Below, in pieces: positions 11,301 to 21,403 of a DNA stretch of 64,000 nucleotides. The stretch comes from Cyanidiococcus yangmingshanensis. Taxonomy: Eukaryota > Rhodophyta > Bangiophyceae > Cyanidiales > Cyanidiaceae. The position numbers were made by a program, and so were the translations under genes. Location: the NCBI GenBank assembly GCA_013995675.1, contig VWRR01000007.1, positions 558,001-622,000 of the forward strand, in the 5' to 3' direction. Every line of letters begins with the position of its first letter. Position 1 is the stretch's first letter. Under the pieces are notes generated by a model. It was not told the origin of the DNA. It did no database searches and saw only the letters and a list, made by a program, of their open reading frames with translations.

Positions 11301-13767
11301 GAGCGGCAGCCTCTGGTTCCCGGATATGGATCCAGAGAGCATCCTCAGCGCAGCATTGAAAGAGGTTTTGCAACGTCGCTGCCCGAATATCATGCACAGC
11401 GTCTAGTGAGGGGATTTTCTCCGGTTGCAGTTCCTGCAGAGTCTTGAGCATCTGCCAGAATAGAGCGTTCAGTTCGGCCCGAGCTTCTTCGTGAATAACA
11501 TCCTGTGTTGGCTCCAACAAGGTCAGCTGCACGCTAGTAGCTGCCTCTAGTTTGGTATCCAGAGCGTCCGTTGCTCGCGCAAAGAGACAGAGAAATTGGT
11601 GTTGAGTCAGCCAACGAGATGAGGCACATCCAGCAAACCATGTGGTCGGGAGGCTAGAACTTTTGACCGCAGCGTCTCGGTGCATCCGATCGTACATGAC
11701 CAGGGCCTCCACCGCATGCAAATGCATCTGATATCCGGAGGAGTCGTCGCTTCGCGGCAATGCTGTTGCTGTTTCTGGTAGTTTCCATCGCATTTTTTGA
11801 AAAAGCTGCTCAAGGGCCTGCTGCGCCTGTGCAGGTGAACGGGCTTTTGATACCGCGTCGATCAGGTACGTGCTAATTGGATGCTTCGAGCATACTTGCG
11901 TCTTAAGGGATCGCTTAGCCAAACCGGGCCGATTCCTCTCACCGTCATTTGACGGTTGTCGCACAGGCGATAATGTATCGCCTCCGAACGACGCATCTAG
12001 CTCAGACTCTGGTATCTTGTTCCCTTGGCATATCGACTGTTGACACCGAGTCCTGCAAATTAATTTCCAGCATTGCTGAAGCAGATCTAGTGACACATAA
12101 TCTGAGCCAGTCTCAAGACATAAAGCAGCTAACAAGGCCGTCAAAAGTCCCGAGTCGAGCAGTCTTTGATACTCCAGGGATGTCGCGGGCCAGTGCTGCA
12201 GCATTTGCTGCACACAACTGAGCGCGGCTCGTCGCGTCTCTACACTGCGATGTCGCAACAGACGCACTAGTCGGGCCAGGTCGCTTCCCAAAATTGTGGA
12301 TGACGATGGATTAACGACCACGAGCGCCTCGATACAATGCACCATTGCTGTCGTACATGCACTAAGCTCATCGAGCTCCAACAGACTACTCCAACAGGCG
12401 TGGAGCAGCTTCTGATGATAATCAGTTTTCCGTTCCCCATCCAAGCGCTCGATATCGTCTGCAATAGGTATGATAACCTCGCAGGCAGCTGCTCTAACAT
12501 CGTCGTCATCTTCCTGCAGAACCATGATCAACACCGGAAGAATCTCATCCAACTGTTCTCTTCGTAGATCAGAACGTACTGCCAGCACATAGCGTAGACC
12601 AAGCAAACCGCCATGTCGCACTTGCCAGTCCGAGCGATATCGAATCAGTTGCAAGAGATGGGAACCAAGGCAGCGGGCCAGCGCAGACTCGAGGCCAACT
12701 GCTGCCGAGCCGAGAGCCATTGCGGCCGTCTCTCGCACCGGCGCGATGACTTGTTCGAAAGCATAGTCTCCGAAGCGATCCATAGCCAGGAGCACATACA
12801 GCCTGGATGCGATATCCTCCCGTTCGGTGGCAGGAAGCCAGGCCCGAAAAGCCTTGACAGAAAGAATCTCCCGAAAGGCGACAGCTGCACCATGCCGTTG
12901 CTCCCAGTCTGGCGAAAGAATTGCATCAGCGAGGACGTTGACCAATCTCCTGAGTGCAGATGCCAGTGTACACTCGGGACGATCGGCGTCTTCAGGGCTA
13001 CCGTCTGAGGTGATGCTCCGGTCTGCGTTCGCTGACTCTTTAGCAGAGTCCCTCTGATTGTCTCGGTTATCGACCAAGTCACGCTCTGGTGCACGCGCTA
13101 CCAGCGGCAATGCGGAGCCAGGCGAGGACGCTGGCAACGCTCTTTGTCTCTTCTGCTGTCTCGTCTGAGTCTGATTAGGATTTCGGCGCAGTGTAACACG
13201 CAAACTCTCAGGCTCGGGTTCGCGTAAGGCTTCCTTTTTCACCTCAGTCATGTTAATATCCTCGATACTGACCCCGATATCAAAGTCGATAGCGCTGGCT
13301 GCTACACCGCCGAGAAGTTCGCGACGCAACTCCAGCCACTGATGGCGGAGATCAGTTGCTGTGTTTTGATATTCGGTACCGCTCGACGAAGCTAGAATGG
13401 AGCCAGTCTCGAGAATAACGAGTGGCTCAAGCTGGTTCAGAGCGATCCAGGCGTTACTGGAGGCGCTATCGTCGCGCTCCCATTCGACAACTTGCAAGTA
13501 AGGTTGAACTCGCTGGATGAAGTACCTGAACGCCTGCGCCGCGTGAACTCGAGCATCCCAGTGCTTGGACTGCAAAACAATGCGCTGCAAGTGGTGAAGT
13601 ACATTAATTGCTGCAGCGTCGAGAGCTACGACAGAGCCAGTAGGCTGTACGTGCACCAGTTCAGCGAGCTGCTGAGCAGCGAGACGGCGGATCGAAGCGC
13701 TCGTGTCTTTGGCTTCCAGTAAAGCTAGCAAACCATCCAGACGACTTGGCCGCTTCTTTGGAAGCAT
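8328..13767 (-). CDS. MOT1: TBP-associated factor 172 / Mot1, Swi2/Snf2 ATPase
   Basis: About 1812 residues. Mot1/BTAF1 uses ATP to strip TATA-binding protein from DNA and redistributes it between promoters. The N-terminus opens with the diagnostic SRLDGLLALLEAKDT, followed by many HEAT repeats (for example WDARVHAAQAFRYF, DWEQRHGAAVAFREIL, DWQVRHGGLLGLRYVL). The C-terminal motor has LRGYQQEGLDWL, Walker A DDMGLGKT, DEGH box, LTGTPIQN, IFAQLKETLD, TTHIGGLGLNLTGA and DRAHRIGQ, and the Mot1-type tail with FMNTEHIMDLF. The gene spans two overlapping frames: HEAT frame down to about 10497, motor frame from there. Homology runs straight through (LADIIQGLGEA then IVPYAPFLIVPLLARL), so one surplus base near 10497 explains the change. 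Start is ATG at 13765-13767. Confidence 0.93.
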
Positions 13768-15078
13768 ATTGTCGAGGGTTTGTGGTACTACCTGACCGAG
13801 TCTTGACGTTCTTATCCCGATATGATTCGATCACAAGCAAACGAGCGAGCGGGAACGACAGGACTCGGAAGATGCTCTTCGTAGACGACCACCAGCCGTG
13901 GCCAATACAATGACGATGGATTCGGATCGTTGTCTTGTCTGCAGAGCCAGCGGACTTTTCCTGGTATGATTGCTCCGTTGGACATTGATCACAAGCATCT
14001 AACGTCTTTGTTATGATTTTGAATTGTTCGCTGTTGGAGCCAGATTCCTCTGGAACAGATAAACGCTCACTGGAAGCAAATTCGAATCACTGGATGGTAT
14101 CGATCGGAGGGTTCGTCGTTGAACGTCACCGGTCTATTCCAAAAACGCTGTTGTCAGAGTTGTCTGTTCGGTTAACAGACGAACTTTTGATCAGCTGATT
14201 CTGTTTATATGCTCATAACCGGTGGCGCCTATGGGATACGCGGCGAAACTGTAGACGCGTTTTGAACAGGGTCGAGCATGCCATCGATCGTCGTTGCAGA
14301 GAACGACATAGCACCAGAGACGGTTCTCATGGGCGAAGCAGTATTCGTTCATTCCATGTATGTTTCGTTTATAGAAAAGCTTTGGCATGCAATCAGTTGT
14401 GCCGTCTCCTTGTCGTGCAAGGGTTCCTATTTCGGGCCATGCGTCAAGCACTCGCTGGTGCCCCTCTGTGTGCGTCATTTTCGAAACGCACCTTGTTGCA
14501 ATACATTCTGAGAGCTGGGACTCTTTTCATCTGAACGCCGTATGCGCTTTCAAGGTCACTGGTCCCAACTTCGCCTCAACCAGTCATGGGGTATCGCCTA
14601 TAGCGGTTGCGAAAGTCGATCGCGTGGTTCGTTCAATCGCTCTGATTGCAGTCGAATCGTACTCCTGAAGCAGACGAGCCCAAGTCCTCATGTTGCAGCC
14701 ATGCCGTCTGCCGACCATGTGTTTGAACCTGCCCGATCATTCATATCCCTTTCGAACGATCAAAACCAGAGCACCCGCAGATACCACAAGTCTAGCGACT
14801 GACAGGAACGCCTCGTGCAATAGGATAACGTTGAATCGCGGAAACCGTGCGCACGATGGAAAAATCCTGCACTGGAAACCCATCCGATCCGTTGATCAAT
14901 GCACCAGCATCTGTAGAGCCTCGTCACAAAATTTTTTTGTCACGTTCATCCAACGCGATCATGAGCATGCATCATCAAGCAGCTGGTCCGTGACAATGCA
15001 GTCGTTGTTGACTCCTTGCTGCCCTTTCGTCCCAGATGCAATCATCGCATCCTGTATCGACCGCCGCAGCACAAACGA

Positions 15079-15252
15079 ATGGCGACGCCTGAGACGCAAC
15101 CTCCTCCATCCGTGATGTTTCCGAAACGTCGATTCAAACGGGATCGATCCGGCCGCGCTGCCGCCGAGAGATCGGAAGCGACGCGACCAGTCGCTGTCGA
15201 TTCATCGGTCGATCTGAAACGACAAACGCCGCCGGCATCTCAGCAGCGCTAG
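15079..15252 (+). CDS. Short upstream ORF (57 codons) before the ABCG gene
   Basis: ATG-initiated, Pro/Arg/Ser-rich, in the same frame as the ABCG N-terminus but closed by TAG 124 bases before the ABCG ATG. May be a regulatory uORF, a first exon whose splice sites I cannot see, or chance. It contains the first copy of the 24-bp repeat. Confidence 0.2.
   Translation: MATPETQPPPSVMFPKRRFKRDRSGRAAAERSEATRPVAVDSSVDLKRQTPPASQQR
15106..15129. repeat. 24-bp dispersed direct repeat, copy 1
   Basis: Identical to 20432-20455 over 24 bases (core GTGATGTTTCCGAAACG). In both places one frame can read PSVMFPKR and another IRDVSET. Confidence 0.85.
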
Positions 15253-15375
15253 GATGCTGTGAAACAGGCTCGTCGCGCTAGTTTTCGTGGGTACGAGGTT
15301 TCTGCATTTAGGTTCTTGTTCGCAAGTCTCACGCAAGACGAACGAGTTTATTTTGGTCTGTTTACGCGAACTGCT

Positions 15376-17440
15376 ATGGAAGAAAACAGGGTCCAAGTGT
15401 TGGACGAGGAAACGGGGCTGTCCGAGACGACCGTCAACGATCATGTGACGGACGGACTCGATGGTGAGCACTACGTTCCGTTCGACCCCATGACGTCTCA
15501 CATCGACGAGGAGTTTGCAGAGTTCAGTATGGATGGTGGGCGTGGTTCTTTCTATGACGGCCAAAGAACAGAGTCCAAGGACGCTGAAGATGCGCTTGTG
15601 CAGCAACACTCTGTTTCGATGAACTGGCACAACCTCAGCCTCTCTGTACGAATTCCCGGAGGTGGCTTACTGAATCGTTCCAAAGAAGCCTCTTTGAAGC
15701 CAATTTTGAAAGGGAATTACCGGATATGTGCGTCCAGGTCAAATGCTTGCCATTATGGGTGGTAGCGGAGCGGGCAAGTCGACGCTGTTGGCCATGCTCG
15801 GCGGTCGTGTGCCTGTCGGCGAATACGAGATCAGTGGCGACCTGCGCGTCAACGGTCACGAGCGAGACGTGAATATGTTTCGTCGTTACACAGGTTTCGT
15901 TGAACAAGATGATCGAATGTTTGCAGACTTGACCGTTCGGGAGCAGATTGAGTTCAGTGCACGGTGTCGTTTGCCGGCGTCGATGCCACCAGAGAAGAAA
16001 CAGCGACGGGTGGAGCAGGTAATAACAGAGCTCGGTCTCTCCAAGTCCGTCGACACACTAATTGGCAACGCAGTGCAGAGAGGGGTCAGTGGCGGCGAGC
16101 GCAAGCGAGTGAATATCGGTATTGAATTGGTGACCAACCCGCCGCTGCTCTTGCTCGATGAGCCGACCACGGGTCTAGACTCGTTCCAAGCACAGGCAGT
16201 GATGCTGACCATGTTGCGTTTGGCTCGTCGGGGACGCACCATCATCGCCACCATTCATCAACCGCGTTCGCAAATCTTCCAGATGTTTGACTATTTGCTC
16301 CTGCTGAGCGAAGGTCACCAAATCTATTTCGGCCCAGCGAAGGAGATGGTGCCATATTTTGCTGCGCTCAAGTACCCGTGTCCTGCGTACTTCAATCCGG
16401 CGGATTTTGCACTCGATCTGATGTCGCTGAACCCGCGATCCAGGACGCTGGAGAAGCAGACTCGGGCCCGAATCACCTACCTGGCGAATCGTTTTGCCGA
16501 GCATCTGCCGGAGATAACGCTCCCGCTGGATGATCCGCTCGGGGCAACAGGTGACCTGCATACCAAAGTGACGCGGAAACGCATCTCGCTGTTTTCATCG
16601 GAGGGCGAGCCGAACTATGCAGAACCATGGACGGTGCAGTTCGCGCTGCTGATGAAACGCTCGTTCAGCTTGATGATTCGGGAGAAAGGAACCAATGTTG
16701 CACGCCTCGCGCAAACCCTCATTTTCGCGATCGTTCTGGGTTTGATTTGGTTGAATACGGCCCGCAATGCTTCGGATTTCAGTGCAGTTCCGGGCGTGCT
16801 CTTCTTCTTACTCATTAACCAGTCTTTTGGGGCGTCCTTTGGCGTCGTCTTCTTGTTTCCGCTTGAGCGTGGTATTGTTCTACGGGAGCGCACGTCGCGC
16901 TTCTATCGCGTGAGCGCGTACTTTTTGGCCAAGAGCGTTGCCGAACTACCCAGACTCGTTTTCCTCGCGATACTCTTTTCCTGTATTACCTATTGGATGG
17001 TGGGTTTGCAGCCTCACCCTTCATCATTCTTCATCTTTGTTGCACTCGTGCTGCTCACAACGCACACCGCAGAGTCGCTGACGCTCATGGCGAGCGCATC
17101 AGCCAAGAGCCCCCAGACGGCAGCTGCGATTGCCCCTGTCCTTATCGTGTTGTCGCTGCTCTTTGGCGGCTTCTTCATCGGACCCGATGTAATCCCCGTC
17201 TGGTTGCGTTGGATTCGCTTTGTCTCCTTCATTTACTATGGTTTCGCTGCGGTTATGGTGAATCAGTTTGGCTACATCTCGAGCTCAAATACCACGCAGA
17301 ATCCGCTGAAGCTGTACAATATCAATTCCTTCGGCATAGGGGGCAATATCGGTTTCTTGATCATGCTCGACGTGGCGTACCGTTCCATAGCGTATTTCTT
17401 CCTGTTAAGGAACAAGCCGCGTTTCCAAAGAAGTATCTGA
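15376..17440 (+). CDS. ABCG-type half-transporter (White/BCRP family)
   Basis: About 687 residues in the order ABC domain then membrane domain, the reverse arrangement typical of ABCG. The start is ATG 15376 (MEENRVQ). ABC motifs: Walker A GGSGAGKSTLL, Q-loop FVEQDD, signature VSGGERKRVN, Walker B LLLLDEPTTGLDS and H-loop ATIHQP. Then come about six transmembrane helices from near nt 16690 to 17410, including FFLLINQSFGASFGVVFLFP and the conserved LLFGGFFIG. Half-transporters dimerise to export lipids, sterols or pigments; the substrate cannot be predicted. The frame changes once at a GGG run (15712-15714): LKPILKG in one frame continues as ITGYVRPGQMLAIMGG in the next, so one surplus G is likely. 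A possible AATAAA lies at 17673. Confidence 0.9.
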
Positions 17441-18128
17441 AGAAGCCATGGTGGCCGCTGTCGTGGACAGTCTAGTGATGAGTGTATGTGAACTGAGATA
17501 AGCTGATGACACTGATTCGTATGCGGACGCATACGCCAATGTATCCCTTTTCTTCAAGATATCCACTGGGAGCCGATGTCGGCTATTTCAGCCAGCGTGG
17601 GTGATCGATGGCCAGGATCCGAGAGTGCGACTGACGCCCTGCACGATGGAGAGAAAGTGATCCTAGTGGCTCAATAAAATCAAGTACTTTAGTCTGGCTT
17701 GCTCAACGGTCCAAACGAAACAACCTGTCTCGTTGCGTCCGCGTTGTACGCCCGAGGTCCATACGTTTGCGACAAAAGTGTCTCGCAGGAAACGTTCTCT
17801 TGTTCATCGCTTTTTCAAGACTCGGGCGCTCACACGCAAGTCATCATATACTTACAGTGTGACTTGTGCGGAACGTTTACCGTAGATCAAGGAGTTGATC
17901 CTGAACAATCACGCTGAAGTTGATCGGCCAGACCTTTTAACTAGTCCCTGCTTCGTTGCCGCGGTTCGCTGTCAATTCGAATCGTTTCCTTGGAGAGAGC
18001 GAGAGATCAGGGTCCTCTGTCGCAACAGACAAGACTTGATCGACAATTGCATGAAGATTCAAAAAGGAGCTCGAAAGCGGACTGTTTCATCTCGCTGGCT
18101 TCTGCTTTAGCGACTTGTGGCCATAGCG
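17441..18128. other. Intergenic between ABCG and pseudouridine synthase genes
   Basis: 688 bases, both flanking genes on plus. AATAAA at 17673-17678, 233 bases after the ABCG stop, may be a polyadenylation signal. No gene seen. Confidence 0.35.
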
Positions 18129-20805
18129 ATGCCAGGGAAGGGCTCCGCGGAGACTAGTCGCAAGCGGGACGGCAGAGCAGTACCTAGCGTCACGGACAGC
18201 GAGCGTCAACAACCACGCCGTCGACTAGAGGTAGAATCCTCGTTGTTTCGTTTGCAAACGCCCACCCCTTACCGCGAGACGCTGGCTATCGAAAAAGAAC
18301 GCCTCACGAGCGACGACTATGTTATCAGGAACGGTTTTCGCTATGTTCGACCCTATTTTCATGCTTATCACGCGTACTGCAAGGAGCGCTGGATTGGACG
18401 GAAACCTGCTGAGGCCCTCGCCGCCGAATTTTCATATTTGCCGTTGTCATACTGGAAAGAGGCACAGCGATCAGGCAGACTGCTCCTGAACGGTACTCCG
18501 GTCCCGCCGGGATGCGTTCTCACTGGACGTGGCGTTGAACGCCTTACGCATTTGGTCCATCGCCATGAGTTGCCGGTATCCTACGTAGCCCGTCTACAGG
18601 TGCTCTACGAGGATGCCGAACTGCTGGTCGTCAACAAGCCGGCATCGATTCCGGTTCATCCGGGAGGCCATTACCATCGCAACTCTCTGCAGATGCTCCT
18701 GCAGGTACAGATGCTATCGCGTTGCGACCGTGCGCTTCTGGATCCGCAAGATCGAGAGACGGTCTCTGGGGAATTGGTCGAGCGCACCAAGGCTTGCTCG
18801 CCGCCATTGACAGTCGGGGCCTCGGAACACGGTCGAAGCGTGGCGAAACAGATAAACGCAGCGGGGCCGTTACATGTTATTCATCGCCTGGATAAGGAGA
18901 CCTCTGGAGTCGTCCTCTTAGCCAAGACTAAGGACGCGGCGAGAAAGCATTGCGGGCAGTTACAGCGACAGAGTTCCGGATGCGAACGCGCGACACGAGT
19001 TCACTCAAATGAAGTTTCGTTGAAGAAACTGTATCTGGCCCAGGTCGATGGTGTATGGACTTTTGAGTCTGGAGCAGACGAGGTTATCGTGCAGGCTCAC
19101 GAGCCAGAGGCATCAGCTCATCTCTCTGCGTCCGCGTTGAAACGGACTGTCGATGCTCTTTTCGCATCGTGCGAACGAGAGCGATTCGGATGTGCAGACG
19201 ATCCAGTAAGGCACGTCGCCTTGGACAGCTCGAAAGCGTCGAGTTCGGGGACACAAACTTGTTTCAGCGAGGAGACCGGCGACAAGCGGAACGGAACGAG
19301 CCGCCGACACCCCAACGTGCGGTCGAATCGAGGCACATCACGCGTTCGAGGAACGACACCAACGCTCACCGAGACACGCTATTCACGACTCGACGACCAC
19401 GTCGACGTTGGGTTGTGCTCTCCCAGTGACGGATCGTCGCGTTGCACCAGGGAATGCACGTTACCCCAATCGTCGTCTTTAGCGAGCAACACCGGCATAT
19501 GTACACCCGTCGCATCTGAGAAAGGCCGAGCGCAACCTCATTCCGATCGCTTTGAGACAAGCGGCCCTTTATCAGACATGGTGATGAATGCTGCGACGGA
19601 GCTAGGCCAAGCTGCTTCGAGGCTTGCATCCGAGACGCTATCCGGTGCCACACTTGCGACGGACAAGAATTTGAAGCTGCAAGCCAATCTATGCAGTGGG
19701 TCACAACCGTGTCCATCGCGTTCGAGTACCTGCTGCGACCGAATGGACGCAGAGTGTACCACATCGTTTTCCGAATTCGAGCACTTCAACGGAAACACGG
19801 AGGCGTCAAGGGCCGAGCTCGCCGCTAGGACACACCCCGACTGGCTGCATCTTACCCTTTGAACAGCATCCATGGGTTTGTTGTCGTCTGCGCTTGACCT
19901 ATGATCGCAGCACGAATTGTGCACGGGTCGATCAAGTCCGAGGCAAAGAGGCGGAGACCTGGCTGAAACCGCTGGCATGCGACACTCAGACATCAGCGGA
20001 CCCTGATGGCTTGCATTCCGGTTACCGGGCGAACGCACCAGATTCGCGTTCACTTGGCTTCACTCGGCCATCCAGTGTGCAACGATACGCTTTACGGACG
20101 CCGCGTCGTCGAACGCGCCCGAGATCTTCATTCTACCGGCATGATACCGGCTACTGCGTCATCATCGCCAACACTGTCTGCGTCGCCGAGTCTAGACCCT
20201 ACTGAACGCGCCAAACCTGACACGCTACAATTAGGTTCCAGTCCTGCTCCGCGAGTGAGGATCCTCTTGTTGCCATCGAGCACGATGGCATTCCATCGTC
20301 GCGTCACTCGGGCCCCAGTTCGGATGACCACCGTAGGAGCCGTGTCACGAACACGACCAATACTCGTTGTGATTCTACCTCAGTCGGGTATCTTGCGCAA
20401 AACTCAGGCTCGGATGAGAGAGTGTCATCCACCATCCGTGATGTTTCCGAAACGTTGTACAGCACGAAAATGCAGGTGCTTGATTCATTGGCGGAACGCG
20501 AACCGAACGAACGAGGTACATCGGTTTCGACACAGCGTCGCGTTTTTCGTATAGCAGCGCAACCAAGCGATGCAACGCCATACTGCGCAGCCGATGACGA
20601 TGCCTCGGCACTCGGATGCACCATCTGTCCGTCGCTTGCAGCGATCCCAGGTGCTGTGCCAGAAACCATTGATCTCCATGCGCTCTGCTACGGAGACTTT
20701 GTAGCACCATTACCAGATTGGGCGGAGCCATACCAAAAGGCGCTCTCCCTTGCGGGTTCGCTATCTGGCGACAAGCGCCCGATCGCTCAAGCAGAAGACA
20801 CATAA
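18129..20805 (+). CDS. RluA-family pseudouridine synthase (RPUSD2/Rib2-type) with large insert
   Basis: Isomerises uridine to pseudouridine in RNA. From ATG 18129 the protein shows the N-terminal part of the eukaryotic family ([19 protein letters not shown]), an S4-like segment ([11 protein letters not shown]), [14 protein letters not shown], and the catalytic [16 protein letters not shown] with the nucleophilic Asp. After [12 protein letters not shown] comes about 250 residues of Ser/Arg-rich, low-complexity sequence not normal for the family. The conserved C-terminal half follows in other frames: [11 protein letters not shown], then [20 protein letters not shown], then [11 protein letters not shown] and PLPDWAE. 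Frame changes lie near 19851-19855 and 20005-20010 (one surplus base each) and near 20230-20260. Start before this, at a GTG, is not credible. Because of the breaks the exact protein between 20100 and 20600 is unsure. Confidence 0.8.
20432..20455. repeat. 24-bp dispersed direct repeat, copy 2
   Basis: Second identical copy of the element at 15106-15129, here inside the 3' part of the pseudouridine synthase gene. Confidence 0.85.
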
Positions 20806-21403
20806 TTATTGTACCTGCGACGATCCCTTTCAAGCGCTAGCCTCAATGGCGCTCCGTTCAATAGTACTCGGGTCTGTTTTGGCCTCGCATCGGCGCATCG
20901 TGGAAGCGAAAGAGACCTCTTTGGGTGCTGCGAAAGATCTGTGCTTTTTCATGCACATGGTGCAGTGGAAGCGCCGATTATCTTCTCGTCGCTTTTGAGG
21001 CTATGTTTGTGCTTCATGACGATCAATTCAAGAATGGAGGTGACCTGCACCTATAACGTTCGATCCAGCACGCACCGGGGCGGCAGTTTCGAGACCCTCG
21101 CCCCGAGTATTTGCCACCACCGATGCGTTTCACGGCCGAGACCGAGACGCCTTCCGCCCGAGGCCGCTTGCGATCTGCTCGTCAGCGAAGGGAATTGCAC
21201 ACACCATCCTAGAACACGACTTGTTGGCTGCCATCTGGATGAAATCGTCGCCTCTGATGCCGCTTTGATCCCGGGCGCTGTCCTGTTCATCGACGCGGAT
21301 GACCATGCCAGAACCCCACCCATACCGGAGGTGCACTGGACTCGTCAGTGAAACAGCTCGGCACAACGGTGCGATCCGCATTCCGCGGGTCGCGGCCCAT
21401 GAC
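20806..21403. other. 598-base gap with coding-like stretch, unresolved
   Basis: From ATG 20846 a run of codons looks protein-like (MALRSIVLGSVLASHRRIVE). It appears to pass to the next frame near 20996 (EAMFVLHDDQFKNGGDLHL) and then meets TAA at 21054; the frame is again coding-like to 21212. It may be a small gene with several indels, an extension of the pseudouridine synthase gene, or chance. No family recognised. Confidence 0.2.

Larger units (their letters stand above)
13768..15375. other. Intergenic, divergent promoters of Mot1 and ABCG transporter
   Basis: 1.6 kb. Only a 57-codon ORF near the ABCG gene stands out (listed separately). It also holds one copy of a 24-bp dispersed repeat (15106-15129). 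Confidence 0.4.
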
